Shown here: positions 46,693 through 57,731 of the stretch, in pieces
Layout of the letters: each line of letters begins with the position of its first letter
Position numbering within the stretch: the stretch's first letter is position 1
Origin: Patiria pectinifera
Lineage: Eukaryota; Echinodermata; Asteroidea; Valvatida; Asterinidae
Direction: 5' to 3'
DNA length: 64,000 nucleotides
Assembly (NCBI GenBank): GCA_029964075.1
Contig: CM057140.1
Location: 4,544,643 to 4,608,642, forward strand
The notes under the pieces: generated by a model
The model's database searches: none
What the model was told of the DNA's origin: nothing
The model's input: the letters and a program-made list of their open reading frames with translations, nothing else
Made by a program: the position numbers and the translations under genes

Positions 46693-49600
46693 ATGGCAGC
46701 TGATGTAAGTCTATCCGTGTTTTGACTTTTATTAGAGAATTGTTCTTTAACAAGGCAATATTATTTACCGTTATGTTGTGTGAATATTTCGAAAAATGGA
46801 GATATAGAACACGTAGAAAAAAAGAAATGCAACCTGTCATTATTTGTAACGTGCATTACGCGCTCATATAGTAACACAAGCGCCAACAAGAGGTCGCGTT
46901 TTGACCTCTTTTGAGAGCTCCGTAGAGGGACACACAGCAGGCGCGTACTGTACTGTACTGGTTTGCAAGCGAAGTACGCACGACCTCCTAAATGTGCGAA
47001 AGTACATACGTCCGAATTCATCTTGCAATGGTCTCTGAGACTATCCCCGCCTCCAATAACTTTGGTTACATTCAAAATACGCAGTGAATGGATCAGGAAC
47101 CAGTCTGGGTCACCCACAACTCTCCTTTTCTGGCCGTTGATGGGGTACTTGTGCACTGAGAGCCCATAATGCGCTGTAAGTTGACACAGAGATTTAGATG
47201 AGCACACCTCACCCGAACCGTGCTCATCTGGTATTTGTTGTCGGTAAAGTTTGTCAAATGCATTAGGCTAAATATTTGGTTTTGATTTTTCTTTCAATAC
47301 TACTCAATTGATGTTTTTACAGGCCATGAATGGGAAGAAAGGGTCGGGAGAGCCCAGAAATAGAGGGAGTTTGGAGTCGTCGAATACCTGCGATGAGAAT
47401 GAAAACATGAAAAGCACTGTCAAGCTGAAAAGGGAGATTGGATTAGTCCGAGCGGTGTCTCTGATCGTAGGAGCGATGATTGGATCTGGGATCTTCATCT
47501 CACCGAAAGGTGTACTTCTTGCAACGAACAGTGTGGGCATGAGTCTGGTTGTATGGTTCATCTGCGCTGTGGTTTCGTCCTTAGGTAGCTTTCAAATCCG
47601 ATATATTTTGTGAATTGGCCATAGTTTGAACGAATAAGGTAGCTGAATTGACGCCATGCATATTCTTGGTACAGACATTAAAAAAAATCTCGTTAATTGA
47701 AGCACTTTGGTGTTTTACTTCGAAATTGACGTCAAGCTTCTAAGACTAACGCCGTTCCCGCCCGCAATTGCGTCATCAAAGCGCCCCATTCTTTCACAAA
47801 CTATGTCTTCTTTCACAAACTATTGTATAATACTCAGAGCTGGAATTTCTCGTTGTGGAAATATATTGTGTTTTTACCAGCCAACTTTGAGGTCTCAATT
47901 CAATTTTTAAAAGGAGACTTTTCTTTAGCACTTGGCACCTGAGGGTGAAGCCAAATTATTATAATTTGGATAAGTGCATGTCAAACGTTTCGCTAAAATT
48001 GACCCTTCGGTAGTCTCGTTGCATGACTACTGATAATGTGTACAAACAGAGCTAGGTATATCAGACACAGTTGATTGATACGTGTGGTCTAGCGGTGGAG
48101 CACACGATTCATGATCATGAGGCTGTGGGTTCGAGCCCCGTCGTGGCCATGCTCGTTGTTCCCTTGAGTAAGGCACTTTACCTTAATTACTCCTCTCAAC
48201 CCAGGTGTTAAATAGGTCCCGGCATTGTTCAGTGTTGTGAAGGTATTGACTCGCGGTGGAGGAGTTGTGGCGAGTCTGGCCCAATCGCTAACAAAAGAGA
48301 GATCGGCACTCGGGGTTCGTCCCCATAACCATTACCATTGATTGATACAGGACTAAAGGGTTGTTGGATTGTTTGTTTCATGTGCCAGTCTTTGTTCTTA
48401 TATTGCATGTTTTCAATGCCTTGAGATTGAGGAGGCATATATACACAGTAATTGAGAGTCCCAACTTTTCGGACTAGGTCACTCCCACTGTTATTACCTC
48501 TCATTTAAAAAAAAAAAGAAGTTTCGTTTCGTATCTGAACTCATTAAAATAATTGTTTCCTTGTGATTCTATCCCCACACACAAAAAACGGTGGCAGGCT
48601 TGAAGTGTGTATTTTAGCTAAAAACGCAGAAAGGGGTGTGTCTATCAGGTTAATACGCATCATATGTTGATAATCTGACTCGTCCTTGTGTGTATTTTGA
48701 TTTCTTGGTGGTAAAGAAGTATCGTTCAAGCAGCGAGTGCGTCAGTGTTATTTGTCAAGTGCGTCAGTGTTATTTGCCAAGTGCGTCAAAAAACCTACAT
48801 TTGCATAGTAAAATATCTACTAACCTGGTAGTGTGTGTAACTTCACTCATCGCGCGTAATTCCTCTTAAAACGCAAGAAGAGTATGACAATGATTTACTA
48901 TTCTGTCTGAGTACTTGAATGCATTATGATAGTAAACCCGACGCACTTGCCATGTAAAATAACGCATGCCCATTATGTACATTTTCTTTATCTTGCAAGT
49001 GTGTCAGTCTTATGCACTTGATGTCAAATGACTCACGCCTAGGTTTAGCGTAGGTTGACTCAACGTTGGCTGACTGAAATGCGTGTCAGACTTATGCACA
49101 TTTGTGTTGTCAAATAACTCACGCCTAGGTTTAGCGTGGGCTGACGATGCAAGTGCGTCAACTATTCCCGCCTAAATTTAACGGTTATGATAGTCTCACA
49201 TGAAAACGTAACAACGTTCGAACCCACACCGTACAGCCTCGGGTGATGTGTGCAAGTGCAAGGTATAATGTCTCAATATGCATGAAGTTTCCTTGAAAGG
49301 AGACTAAGGCGCTTCGTTGGTCACGTTGTCGTTCTGCCTATGCATGTCGCGTCGCATGCACCAGTCTTGTGATGCTTCTACACTACACTTTCAGACAGCA
49401 GCCCATCGGCCGGACAGCATAGCCTGCGCCTGCCATGATGCCATCATTTGAAGGTAAGGGTTTATTTCCATTTTAGCACTAGCTACAATTTAAACTTGTG
49501 TCGTAATTTTGCGCCCATGTTTTGCTGCTGCTCAGTTGAAAACGTTACCGTACGTAGGTTTGCTTTGATCTCATGATGAAGTATGACGTTGGTCGTTGTG

Positions 49601-52600
49601 ATGACCTTTACTGATTCAGTGGGCTACTCATGTAACTTGTGCTTTAGAGTTCAATCCAAAGTGCCCTATTATTATGTTAGAAGCGGCTGGTGTTTTGCAA
49701 TCTACTCTATGGGTGTTCGTAATACTTGAATGTGTTGTGGAGAGTGGTCCAACAATTTCGCACCATGGTATAATCAATGTGATTCCCTAAACTTGAAATT
49801 GTTTATCATGAATTATACTAAGGAACCAATTATAATTGTTTTCCCTGCAGATTTCAAGACTGCTTCATGGTGTAACATTGATGTTGCTTTCATTCTTCGT
49901 AGGAGAATCCAGAAGTCTCTGTAGGCCTATTACTGACCAGAAGGTAGGTGTTTTTTTCTTACCTCCAAATAGGCCCTAAGAGCTGATGTATGAGCGATCA
50001 ATAAGACTGATGAATAAATTCATGACAGTTTCAAAAACTGAAAATGCACCCCATAAACTGTACTTTGAAAAAAAACCTGTCCCCAGCTTCCTTTTCTTAA
50101 TGACAGCAAAATGTTCTGTTTTGAAATTCACCAGGAATTTGAAATTGTGTTAATGATTGTGACGGTGACAAATAGAGTCGTTTGATTTATGTTGACAGAA
50201 CTCTGTTTTCCCTTTCCATTTCTTTTATAGGATGAGCCTACTGTGCAGCCAAATCTCCTGTACTTAGGGGAAAAGAAGGACCTTCCGTCAAATGAGGAGT
50301 ACTACATGTTTCATGCAGAACAACAGGACCTGTTCCAAGTAACGGGGACAATTGATGCACTGTTGTCTATGTTGGCTAGCTACTTCATTTATGACATGTC
50401 ATATCCAAATGTATCAGACACACTCTTACCTTCTTGCAGTTGGCAAGGATACATCCTTAAGTCTGTTATGCATTTGAAAGGCAGAATAAATGGACACACT
50501 AGAAGTGTGTCAAGCTTGGCTGACGTAAAATGACCTTGACTCATTTGTGTGTCATTCTGGTGTCAGGTTTACACGTTTTCTTTAAGTTTCTTAATTTACT
50601 CGTCGAGTGAGTTTTTATGCTAATTACTCATCTCTGTGTCATTTATAAAGTACTCACCAAGTGCGTCCCAAATATTTTGATTCACCGGATGAGTAAATTT
50701 CCAGTGAGTATCTCTGCAGATTACTCATTTGGTGTGGCGTTCTGAAGTCAAATCGTTTTACTCGTCATTATGGGTATTCCAACTTAATACCTATTTGGTG
50801 CATCATTAGACGCGAGTAACTTTACGCGTTTTAATGAGTATAGCAATGAATAACGCATTTGTTAAGTGTGTCATCTGTGAGTCAACTTTACTCGGAATTC
50901 ATGCGTCCTTTTACTCAGAATATTTTTTGTGTGCACCACCGCCATTTTGACGTTTGAATGTATTTAGACTTAACCGTTCTGATATTGTGAACGTACAGCA
51001 AATAACCCAAATAGTTGCCCATTGACAGACTGTCGATGTCGCCAGGGCACGGGGGAATCTCCATTTTCCACGCGAAGAATGCCCCTCTCCTCTTCCAATT
51101 ATAGTTTAGGTGAAGACAGATATTATATTTAATGTTTAAGCTCATCCCCTCTGTCACCCCTTCAATTGAATCTAATTGTCTCTACTAAATGTGCGAACTA
51201 GAAATTAACCTCCAATGAAGAAACATTGTAGACATTGCTTGCATAAGATGAAAATGCGTCGGGGTGATGTAAATCAACATTAGCTTATTGCCCTTCACCG
51301 ACGTAGATATTTATTATTATTTTTTCTTTTTACAGGTGCGATGTGTTTTGCTGAACTAGGCGCAGTGGTACCACTAGCTGGAGGTCCATACCAGTACGCG
51401 CTTCATGCCTATGGTAATCTACCCGGCTTCATGGTTGCATGGTCTCTGGTAGTTATTATGATGCCAGCTGGTGTTGCCATGACAGCTATCACCTTGGGAA
51501 CCTATACATCTGATTACGTCATTCCTGGCGATTGCGCCCCTCCTAGGGAAGCGATCCAACTCTTTGCTGTTCTCTCAGTCAGTAAGTATTGTTATATAAT
51601 ATGGCTAAATTGGGCAATATGATTGAGCAAGATGGTTCTAGACCGATGGATGATGAGGTGAGGTCATTGAGGATCTCAACACCTTGAAGCAACTGATGCG
51701 CCATCTTGGATCCCCAAAAGTCATCTCCGAAAGTACATGTTTATCATTCTGCAATTGCTTTTCCCCCTAATAATCTTCGGGTGTTGGCCAGTCTAGGAGT
51801 AGGATGTTTTAAATTTCAAAAACTAGTCAGAAAATACCATTTCTGTTTTTGCCGCCTTAACCTGAAGAAGAAACCAATATACAAACAACATGTTAACAAA
51901 ATCGCGTCACAGTTCACCCAAGATGGAGGACGGCTGGTTCAATCCCTGGGCATAAATAGTCAGATATACATGTACATGCATGTTTTGATTGATTTAGAGA
52001 ATTCCTAGGGGATCAATGATGATGACATTTACCTAGTCCTCACAAGGACGCTTGTCACCCCGACAAGACATTTAAAAAAAATAATACGATGTGAATCTAA
52101 GCGTGGCGGACTTCTTATATGGATTTCTTGCCGTTTTGCGATTATCAGATCAAGTCTTAGTTTTTATGTGCCATAGTGTTGATTGTATTCATCAACTGTG
52201 TGAGTGTTCGCGTTGCCAGTGGATTGTCTGTGGTCTTCTCGGGAGCAAAAGTTATTGCCCTCATGGTTATCATCATCGCTGGTCTTGTCAAAGTATTCCA
52301 AGGTAAGAGCAAAGAGGTTTTGATGGAGTATGTGTATATCTTACTTTTCCCAACAAACTCCATACTGGTATTTACCTAGAAGGGCATATTAGCCTTCAGT
52401 CAAAATGTATTGTCTTTCCAGACAAAAAAAATAGCCGTACCTGAACTCAGTACGTTAAGGACGTACAACGAAAATTATGTCTTTCACTTAGAAACCAAGT
52501 GTGTTTCTGGAGGGATCAGTGGGTTCTATTTCTTTGTATTCATGGATGCTGGTTCGAAATTACAAGTGATTCTCTTGCTTAAGAACTGAACTTAAAACGC

Positions 52601-55600
52601 AGAGAGTTTTAGAAATAAATCAGGCTCAAACATCTATGTTTTGATGAGTTCACAGAGTTCAATTCAGCTTCTTAAGTAAGAAGCCTGGGATTTGTATTCA
52701 AAATGAGCAGTGAGTCCCCAGGTAATGTCTCATCTAATGTCCTCTTGCCCAGCAAGAGTCTATATCGACGGTGTTTTCACGAAGCGACAAAAATCTCAAT
52801 ATCATGCAAAAATGTCATTCCGAGATAATCGCCTTTGAAGTTAATCATTTTTTCGAAACACTTTTTCGACTAGATTTTAGTTATGCATTTAGGAAATTCT
52901 TGCATTGTCAAGTAACGTATGACTCGTTCTTTGCTAATTCAAAGTTGTTTATTAGAAGTCTCTCATAATTAAACTGTTATACATTAATAAAGATCAATAA
53001 AAATATTGTTCTTGACCTGAAGATTCTGACCATTCAGTGGGTGCCTTCTATCTATTGGGACTTCGTAACCCGTTGTTGTATTACGAAAACATATGGCAGC
53101 CAAATTGACCAAGCAACAGCTTAGTCCACATTTCTGATCGAAACTGACGTCACAATTTCTGACTCCGATTGGCTAGCGCGCAGGGTTGCATAAAATATGC
53201 ATAGCTCACATAATATCAGATGTTGGGTTATGGAGAGGGCTCCGTTGGACAACGGGTGATTCTCAAACTAGGAAAAGTCTCTCTCCGCTTTGATACCCGC
53301 TTTAATTATGTCCCCAGGTCACACGGAGTATTTAGACCCCTCGGTGTCATTTGAAGGTTCAACTACGCAGTTCCTAGGTTATGGATTAGCTTTCTACAAT
53401 GGTTTGTGGGCCTATGCCGGTTGGTGAGTAAAATGCATTGGTTAATTCGGTAAGCAAAAGGCAGCGTTACGTTAACTTTAGTTTTATCTTTAATTGAAGT
53501 TTTACCAAATGTAACACATATCTGCATATTCTACACTAAAATGCTAAAGGGAGTGATGCCATTATTTTATAATATTGGTTTATAGAACTAATGCTTGAAA
53601 TTTTCCTGTTTCCTGTCTTGACTCAAAAGGGAAATACTGAACAGTGTCACGGAGGAGCTGAAAAATCCAGGCAGGTTGGTCATAAAAATATATTCCCTTT
53701 ATTTGCAATACTTTCATCATTAAACCCCAATTAGTGTGAACAACAACCTTAAAAGTAAGCAATAGAAAAAGTGCAGCATCAGGCCAAAAAAAAAAAGTCT
53801 CCGGTTTCTGGTATGCGCGCGCGTCGCCGTAGCCATGCGCGTCGGCAAAATGAAAAAGTTTTTTTTTTCAATACAAGATGATGTTTCCAAACCGCCAAAC
53901 TCACTGGTTTTACTGGAATTCTGCTGCTGCACAATTTTAACTGGTTTTTAGAAGGGGTTATGATCGAGAATAAGATTTATGTGGCCTCTCTGGACTCCCA
54001 TATATTTGCACTAAGTTTAGTCGGGCACCATTTGCAGTCATCAGCCGACATTTGAAGCAAAAAAAAAAAAAAAAACAGGTAAAAAAAAAAAAAAAGCCGC
54101 GTCGCCGCACCACTTTTGGAGCAAGCTCCATACCAGAAACCGGAGACTTTTTTTTTTTGGCCTCAGTAGTAGCAGCAACATGCCAGCAACAACAACGGCA
54201 ACAGCATCATGCATTCGATAGTTGTCATTGTCATCATTTGTAATTCAGACTTGAAGTTGCCCCGTCATCGTCACAAATGTTTGATATAGTTAGGACAACC
54301 ATAAAGTGAGAACATTGGCTGCATGTTCTACAATGATGCGCAAAATACATAACTCATAATACACGAACCCAGGCAAACCTTGTAGCGTGAAATTAATGCA
54401 CCTGATGCTCAGCGCAGTGGTATAAGTGGCGCCTCAAAGCATTTGCATTTGTTCACCCCGTCCATAACCATACTCCAAATTAATTCAAATGTCTTTCCCT
54501 AGTCTTACGATTCCAAAATGTCTAAACAATTACCCAATTAAAACATTGTGTCTGTTTCGATTTGACAATTTCAGGAATATTCCGTTGGCTATCGGTATTG
54601 CTATACCTGCTGTGACCATCATTTACCTATTAACCAACATTGCATATTTCACTACACTCTCCCCGACTGAGCTACTGGCTTCAAGCGCCGTCGCAGTGGT
54701 AATTGCATCGTTGAAAATCAAATAAATCTACGTAGCTCTCCCTTTAAAATGATGTAAAAGTTTGGCAAATAGGATGCTACGGAAGCGTATTGCTGCCCAA
54801 CGAAAACAAAAATAAAATAATAAAACGAAAAACAAACATCCCCAAAAATTTACGCAAAAGAAACCCCAAAAATATTAACGAAAAAATACAAAGAAAAATG
54901 AACAGACAAAAATGTAATGGAAAATGATCTAATATGGTGTTTCAAATCTGCCATCTTGCGTCTCGCATCTGGCATCTCATTTACAGATTGCATACAAAGG
55001 TGTGAGACGTGATGACGTCATCCAGTATGAAATTAAAAGTGATTTAAGTTTCAAAAGTGAATGATTTGTTTGAATCATAGCTCATGAACAAAATGAACAT
55101 TGACATTTCTGTTCTTTTTTTTCGGTGTAATTTTTAATTTTTTTTGAGGGGGAGGTGGTTCGTTTTTCGTTCAATTAATATTTTTTTAGAGGTTCGTTTT
55201 TTGTTTTATTTTTTCGGTCCGTTTTTATCTTGGGGGATGTTTTTCATGTGATTTTGCTTAGGTTTCGTTTTGTTTGTTTAATCTATTTTTGTAAATGTTT
55301 TTTTTTTTGCAGCAATACGCTTCCGTAGTGAACCACTCTTTGAGTTCACTCCCCTCATAATACGAATGGCGTGTCCCATTTCTTTTTTTGTTTATGATAT
55401 TAGCGCCCTCTTGTTTCCAATGCAGACATTTGCCGAGAGAACACTTGGTCCCATGGCTTGGGTTATTCCTGTGGGTGTGTGCATCTCTACGTTTGGTAAT
55501 CTACTCGGTAACATCCTTGCCTCCCCAAGGTAAAACGGCAACGTTCTGAACGATTAAGCATTGATGAAAGTTTGGTAAAGAACGTTGCGGCAAATTTCTT

Positions 55601-57601
55601 ATTTTAACTTTTACCGACAGCGATTTATGTATTTATTAATCAATCACTTTTTCTTTTACATTTAGGATAGCATTTGCAGCCGGAAGAGAAGGTCATATGT
55701 TGAAGGTTTTGTCAATGATCAATGTGAAGCGGTTGACCCCACTTCCGGCGATAGTCTTGCAGGTCAGTATGTTTATTAAACATTGACTTCATTTTCCTTT
55801 TGCATCATGTTTATTTTCTTGTTTCTTGTGGATTTTTTTAAGCGCTTTCCGGACTTTTTTATCTTTTGTTAGTCTAAAATCCGTAAAATTTCACAAGTCC
55901 TGTGATTTTTTTCTAAACTAATCTTTATTAGAATGGAAAAACAAAGATTCCCTTTTGAGGTGTAATATAGTTGCCATTTGTGTGTGATTATGGCTTTAGC
56001 TATAGCTCGGGATGTATTATCTTATGAGTTGTCATTTTCTTATGTTTACATTAACCTGTGATTTTCTTTTTCAGGCAACTATAGCGATTGTTCTCATTCT
56101 GCTCGGGGACTTCAACTCTATTCTCAAATTTGCCAGCTTTGTCTCCTACATATTTCACGGGGCTGCGTTTATGGCCGTTCTGATTTTACGACGGAAGTAC
56201 CCGGATAAACCAAGACCATTCAGGGCAAGTAAAGCCTTAAACTAGGCAGTGTTCTCAGGCCTAAGAAAATGAGTGATGTATTATATCGCACTCGTGGTCC
56301 GTGCTCCTGGCCCTGTGATTAAAAACCAAGATGTTTGGGGGTCTACACAAACTGAGGTTAATTAAAGGTAATTGTTTTTGGGGGCCTGATAATTTTTAAA
56401 GAAATCAAACATTTCTACACGTATTACGGAACTTGTGAATTTTGCAGTGGATTTTGTTATGTGTTTACTAAATTGGCAGAATAATACAATGTGGAATTGG
56501 AGAGTTCGCGAACGGAGGCTTTAAAGTTAATAGACCCACCTGCGATGCGTTGTGGATACAAGTCGTCACCGTTTTCACGAAGGGGCAAATTTCATGAAAA
56601 TCGTCGGTTTTTCGAAATTTGTTTTTTTCTGGTGAAAATGAATAAATATATCAATATCTACAACCTGGTGAGGCTATACTTTCAAAAAAATAATTAAAAT
56701 CTTAATTAACCTAATTAACGAATGGGCGAATTTGCCAAAATTGCCGTTTTGAGTTTTGCGAAGTCACCTTAGCGTTTTCATGAAGGGGCGAATTTGCTAA
56801 TTGGTCTTTTTTTCGTTTTCACGAACAGCCACTTCTCTTAATTGATTAATTCTGCAAAACTAATCACCTATTTTTCTTACAGTTTACTACATTTAGGAAG
56901 ATTAGAAGCTATTCTTTCCTCTGATACCGAAATCTTGCATATTTTATGCATCTTTAAGTTTCAAAATGTCAAATGAAAAAAGGACCAACTTTAAACGCGA
57001 TTATCTCGAATGTTTGTTCAGACAGTGAAATACTCAATTCGCCTCTTCGTGAAAACGGTGACGAAGTCCACGGAGGGTTTTAAAAACTGACTGAAATTGA
57101 ATCTCGTGATTAAAAGAACATTCATTACTGTGCTCTTTCAATGGAAGCGATCCATCGCTTGGTTTATTCGTATTGGTGTGTACATGTCGGGTTTTTTTAA
57201 AACTGTACTTCCGAACTTATGTAAATAATCGATTATCAAATTGTGCTATTTTTTCCTTCCCTGTGCCAGGTGAATGTCTTGATACCTATATTCGCGACTG
57301 CCGTCTGCGTGTTTATGATCTTGGCGCCATTAATTGCCGCTCCTACCTTGGAGTATCTCTACGCCTTGGTATTACTGGCCATAGGTCTCGTAGTCTACCT
57401 TGTGTTCATCTGGGGGAAAAGACAGCTACCATTCATGAGTAAGTACAGAAATACATGCATATATATTTCACACTTAAAATAATGTTCGCCTGTTCTTCGA
57501 AACGTTTCTACAGAGGAGGTTTGCTTTTTTTGTTTACCTCCCCAGATCAAATGACTCTGTTCTACCAGAAGTTGTTTCTCGTTAGTCCAACTCGTTATTA
57601 G
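46693..57601 (+). CDS. SLC7-family amino-acid transporter light chain, copy 3 (divergent, 12 exons, 498 aa)
   Basis: Exons: 46693-46704, 47323-47584, 51336-51581, 52177-52302, 53318-53423, 53630-53674, 54575-54698, 55426-55529, 55666-55762, 56075-56224, 57270-57438, 57546-57601. The start is a strong-context accaccATGG; exon 1 codes only MAAD and splices in phase 0 to exon 2. The total is 1497 nt with stop. TM1 has [10 protein letters not shown]; Cys158 sits in GDCAPP, the heavy-chain disulfide position. TM6 is WAYAGW as in xCT. The positions matching xCT Arg135 and Arg396 appear to be Met134 and Ser, so both basic residues are lost. The exon 10 donor is GC (AGG|gcaagt) where copies 1 and 2 have GT. 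Exon lengths 3-12 equal those of copy 2, but the protein is clearly diverged. Likely a plasma-membrane amino-acid exchanger; substrate unknown. Confidence 0.9.
48082..48337 (+). mobile_element. tRNA-derived SINE with 11-bp target duplication
   Basis: Head: gtgtggtctagcggtggagc (A box) and gtgggttcgagccccg (B box). Body with ccttgagtaaggcacttta, a word common in SINEs of marine animals. The tail is ccattaccatt. The perfect direct repeat ttgattgatac flanks it (48071-48081 and 48338-48348). It lies in intron 2 of copy 3, same strand as the gene. Confidence 0.88.
48578..50933 (+). mobile_element. Candidate TIR element holding a small spliced ORF (intron 2 of copy 3)
   Basis: Left end CACACAAAAAACGGTGG, right end ATATTTTTTGTGTG, about 12 bp of inverted match. 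Both flanking arms are rich in gtgcgtca, gactca and tgtgtca words; around 49010-49150 a block with ctcacgcctaggtttagcgt is tandemly duplicated. Target duplication not clear. The termini may be coincidental. Confidence 0.35.
49435..50533 (+). CDS. Possible small spliced gene nested in intron 2 of copy 3 (120 aa)
   Basis: Predicted exons 49435-49453 (gccATGATGCC start, donor gtaagg), 49903-49943 (acceptor ttcgtag, donor gtaggt) and 50231-50533 (acceptor tttatag, stop). Phases join in frame to 120 aa. The third exon codes for LLYLGEKKD, then [21 protein letters not shown] have a weak impression that similar DALLxLLASYY-type endings occur in uncharacterised proteins of animal genomes; no function is known to me. 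It could be the end of a longer gene, a transposon-carried ORF or a decayed exon set. A distinct acceptor at 49851 would bring an early stop. Confidence 0.3.
53782..54162 (+). mobile_element. Harbinger-like MITE, copy 3 (intron 6 of SLC7 copy 3)
   Basis: The best preserved copy: GGCCAAAAAAAAAAAGTCTC at the left and its reverse complement at the right, tca duplicated on both sides (53779-53781, 54163-54165). Inner termini ggtttctggtatgcgcgcgc and ccataccagaaacc. A 3-bp duplication and no transposase. Confidence 0.8.
54777..55328. mobile_element. TIR element with CTACGGAAGCGTATTGCTGC termini
   Basis: The 20-base left end recurs exactly inverted at 55309-55328. The inside is poly-purine on the left (aaacgaaaaacaaac) and its rough complement on the right (tttcgttttttgttt), so it can fold back. 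In intron 7 of copy 3. No target duplication found. Confidence 0.75.
56225..57269 (+). other. Intron 10 of SLC7 copy 3, GC-AG type
   Basis: Starts gcaagt after CAGG and ends gtgccag. A GC donor with a strong remaining consensus (AGG|gcaagt) is the usual non-canonical class. Exon 10 keeps its 150-nt length only if this donor is used. No exon inside. Confidence 0.85.
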
Positions 57602-57654
57602 CTAACCGCGCCAACCGCCACGAGGTCTTCACGTCATTTGCAGCCAAAATAAAG

Positions 57655-57731
57655 GACTTTTTCGATGATGAAGATGAAATGCCTACACTGTATAGGATAT
57701 ACAGTGTAGGCATTTCATCACCGAAAAAGTC
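57655..57731. repeat. Hairpin 54 bp after the SLC7 copy 3 stop
   Basis: gactttttcg, then gaaatgcctacactgtat, pairs with atacagtgtaggcatttc, then cgaaaaagtc, around a loop of a few bases. An AATAAA lies just before it (57648). It could be a 3' UTR structure or a small MITE. Confidence 0.7.

Noticed and set aside
46761..47207. 148-aa minus-strand frame upstream of exon 2 of copy 3
   Set aside because: It lies within intron 1 of copy 3, has no recognisable domain, and ends in low-complexity residues; probably chance.
48082..48155. Functional tRNA gene
   Set aside because: It continues into a SINE body with a 3' tail and target duplication, so it is a retroposon.
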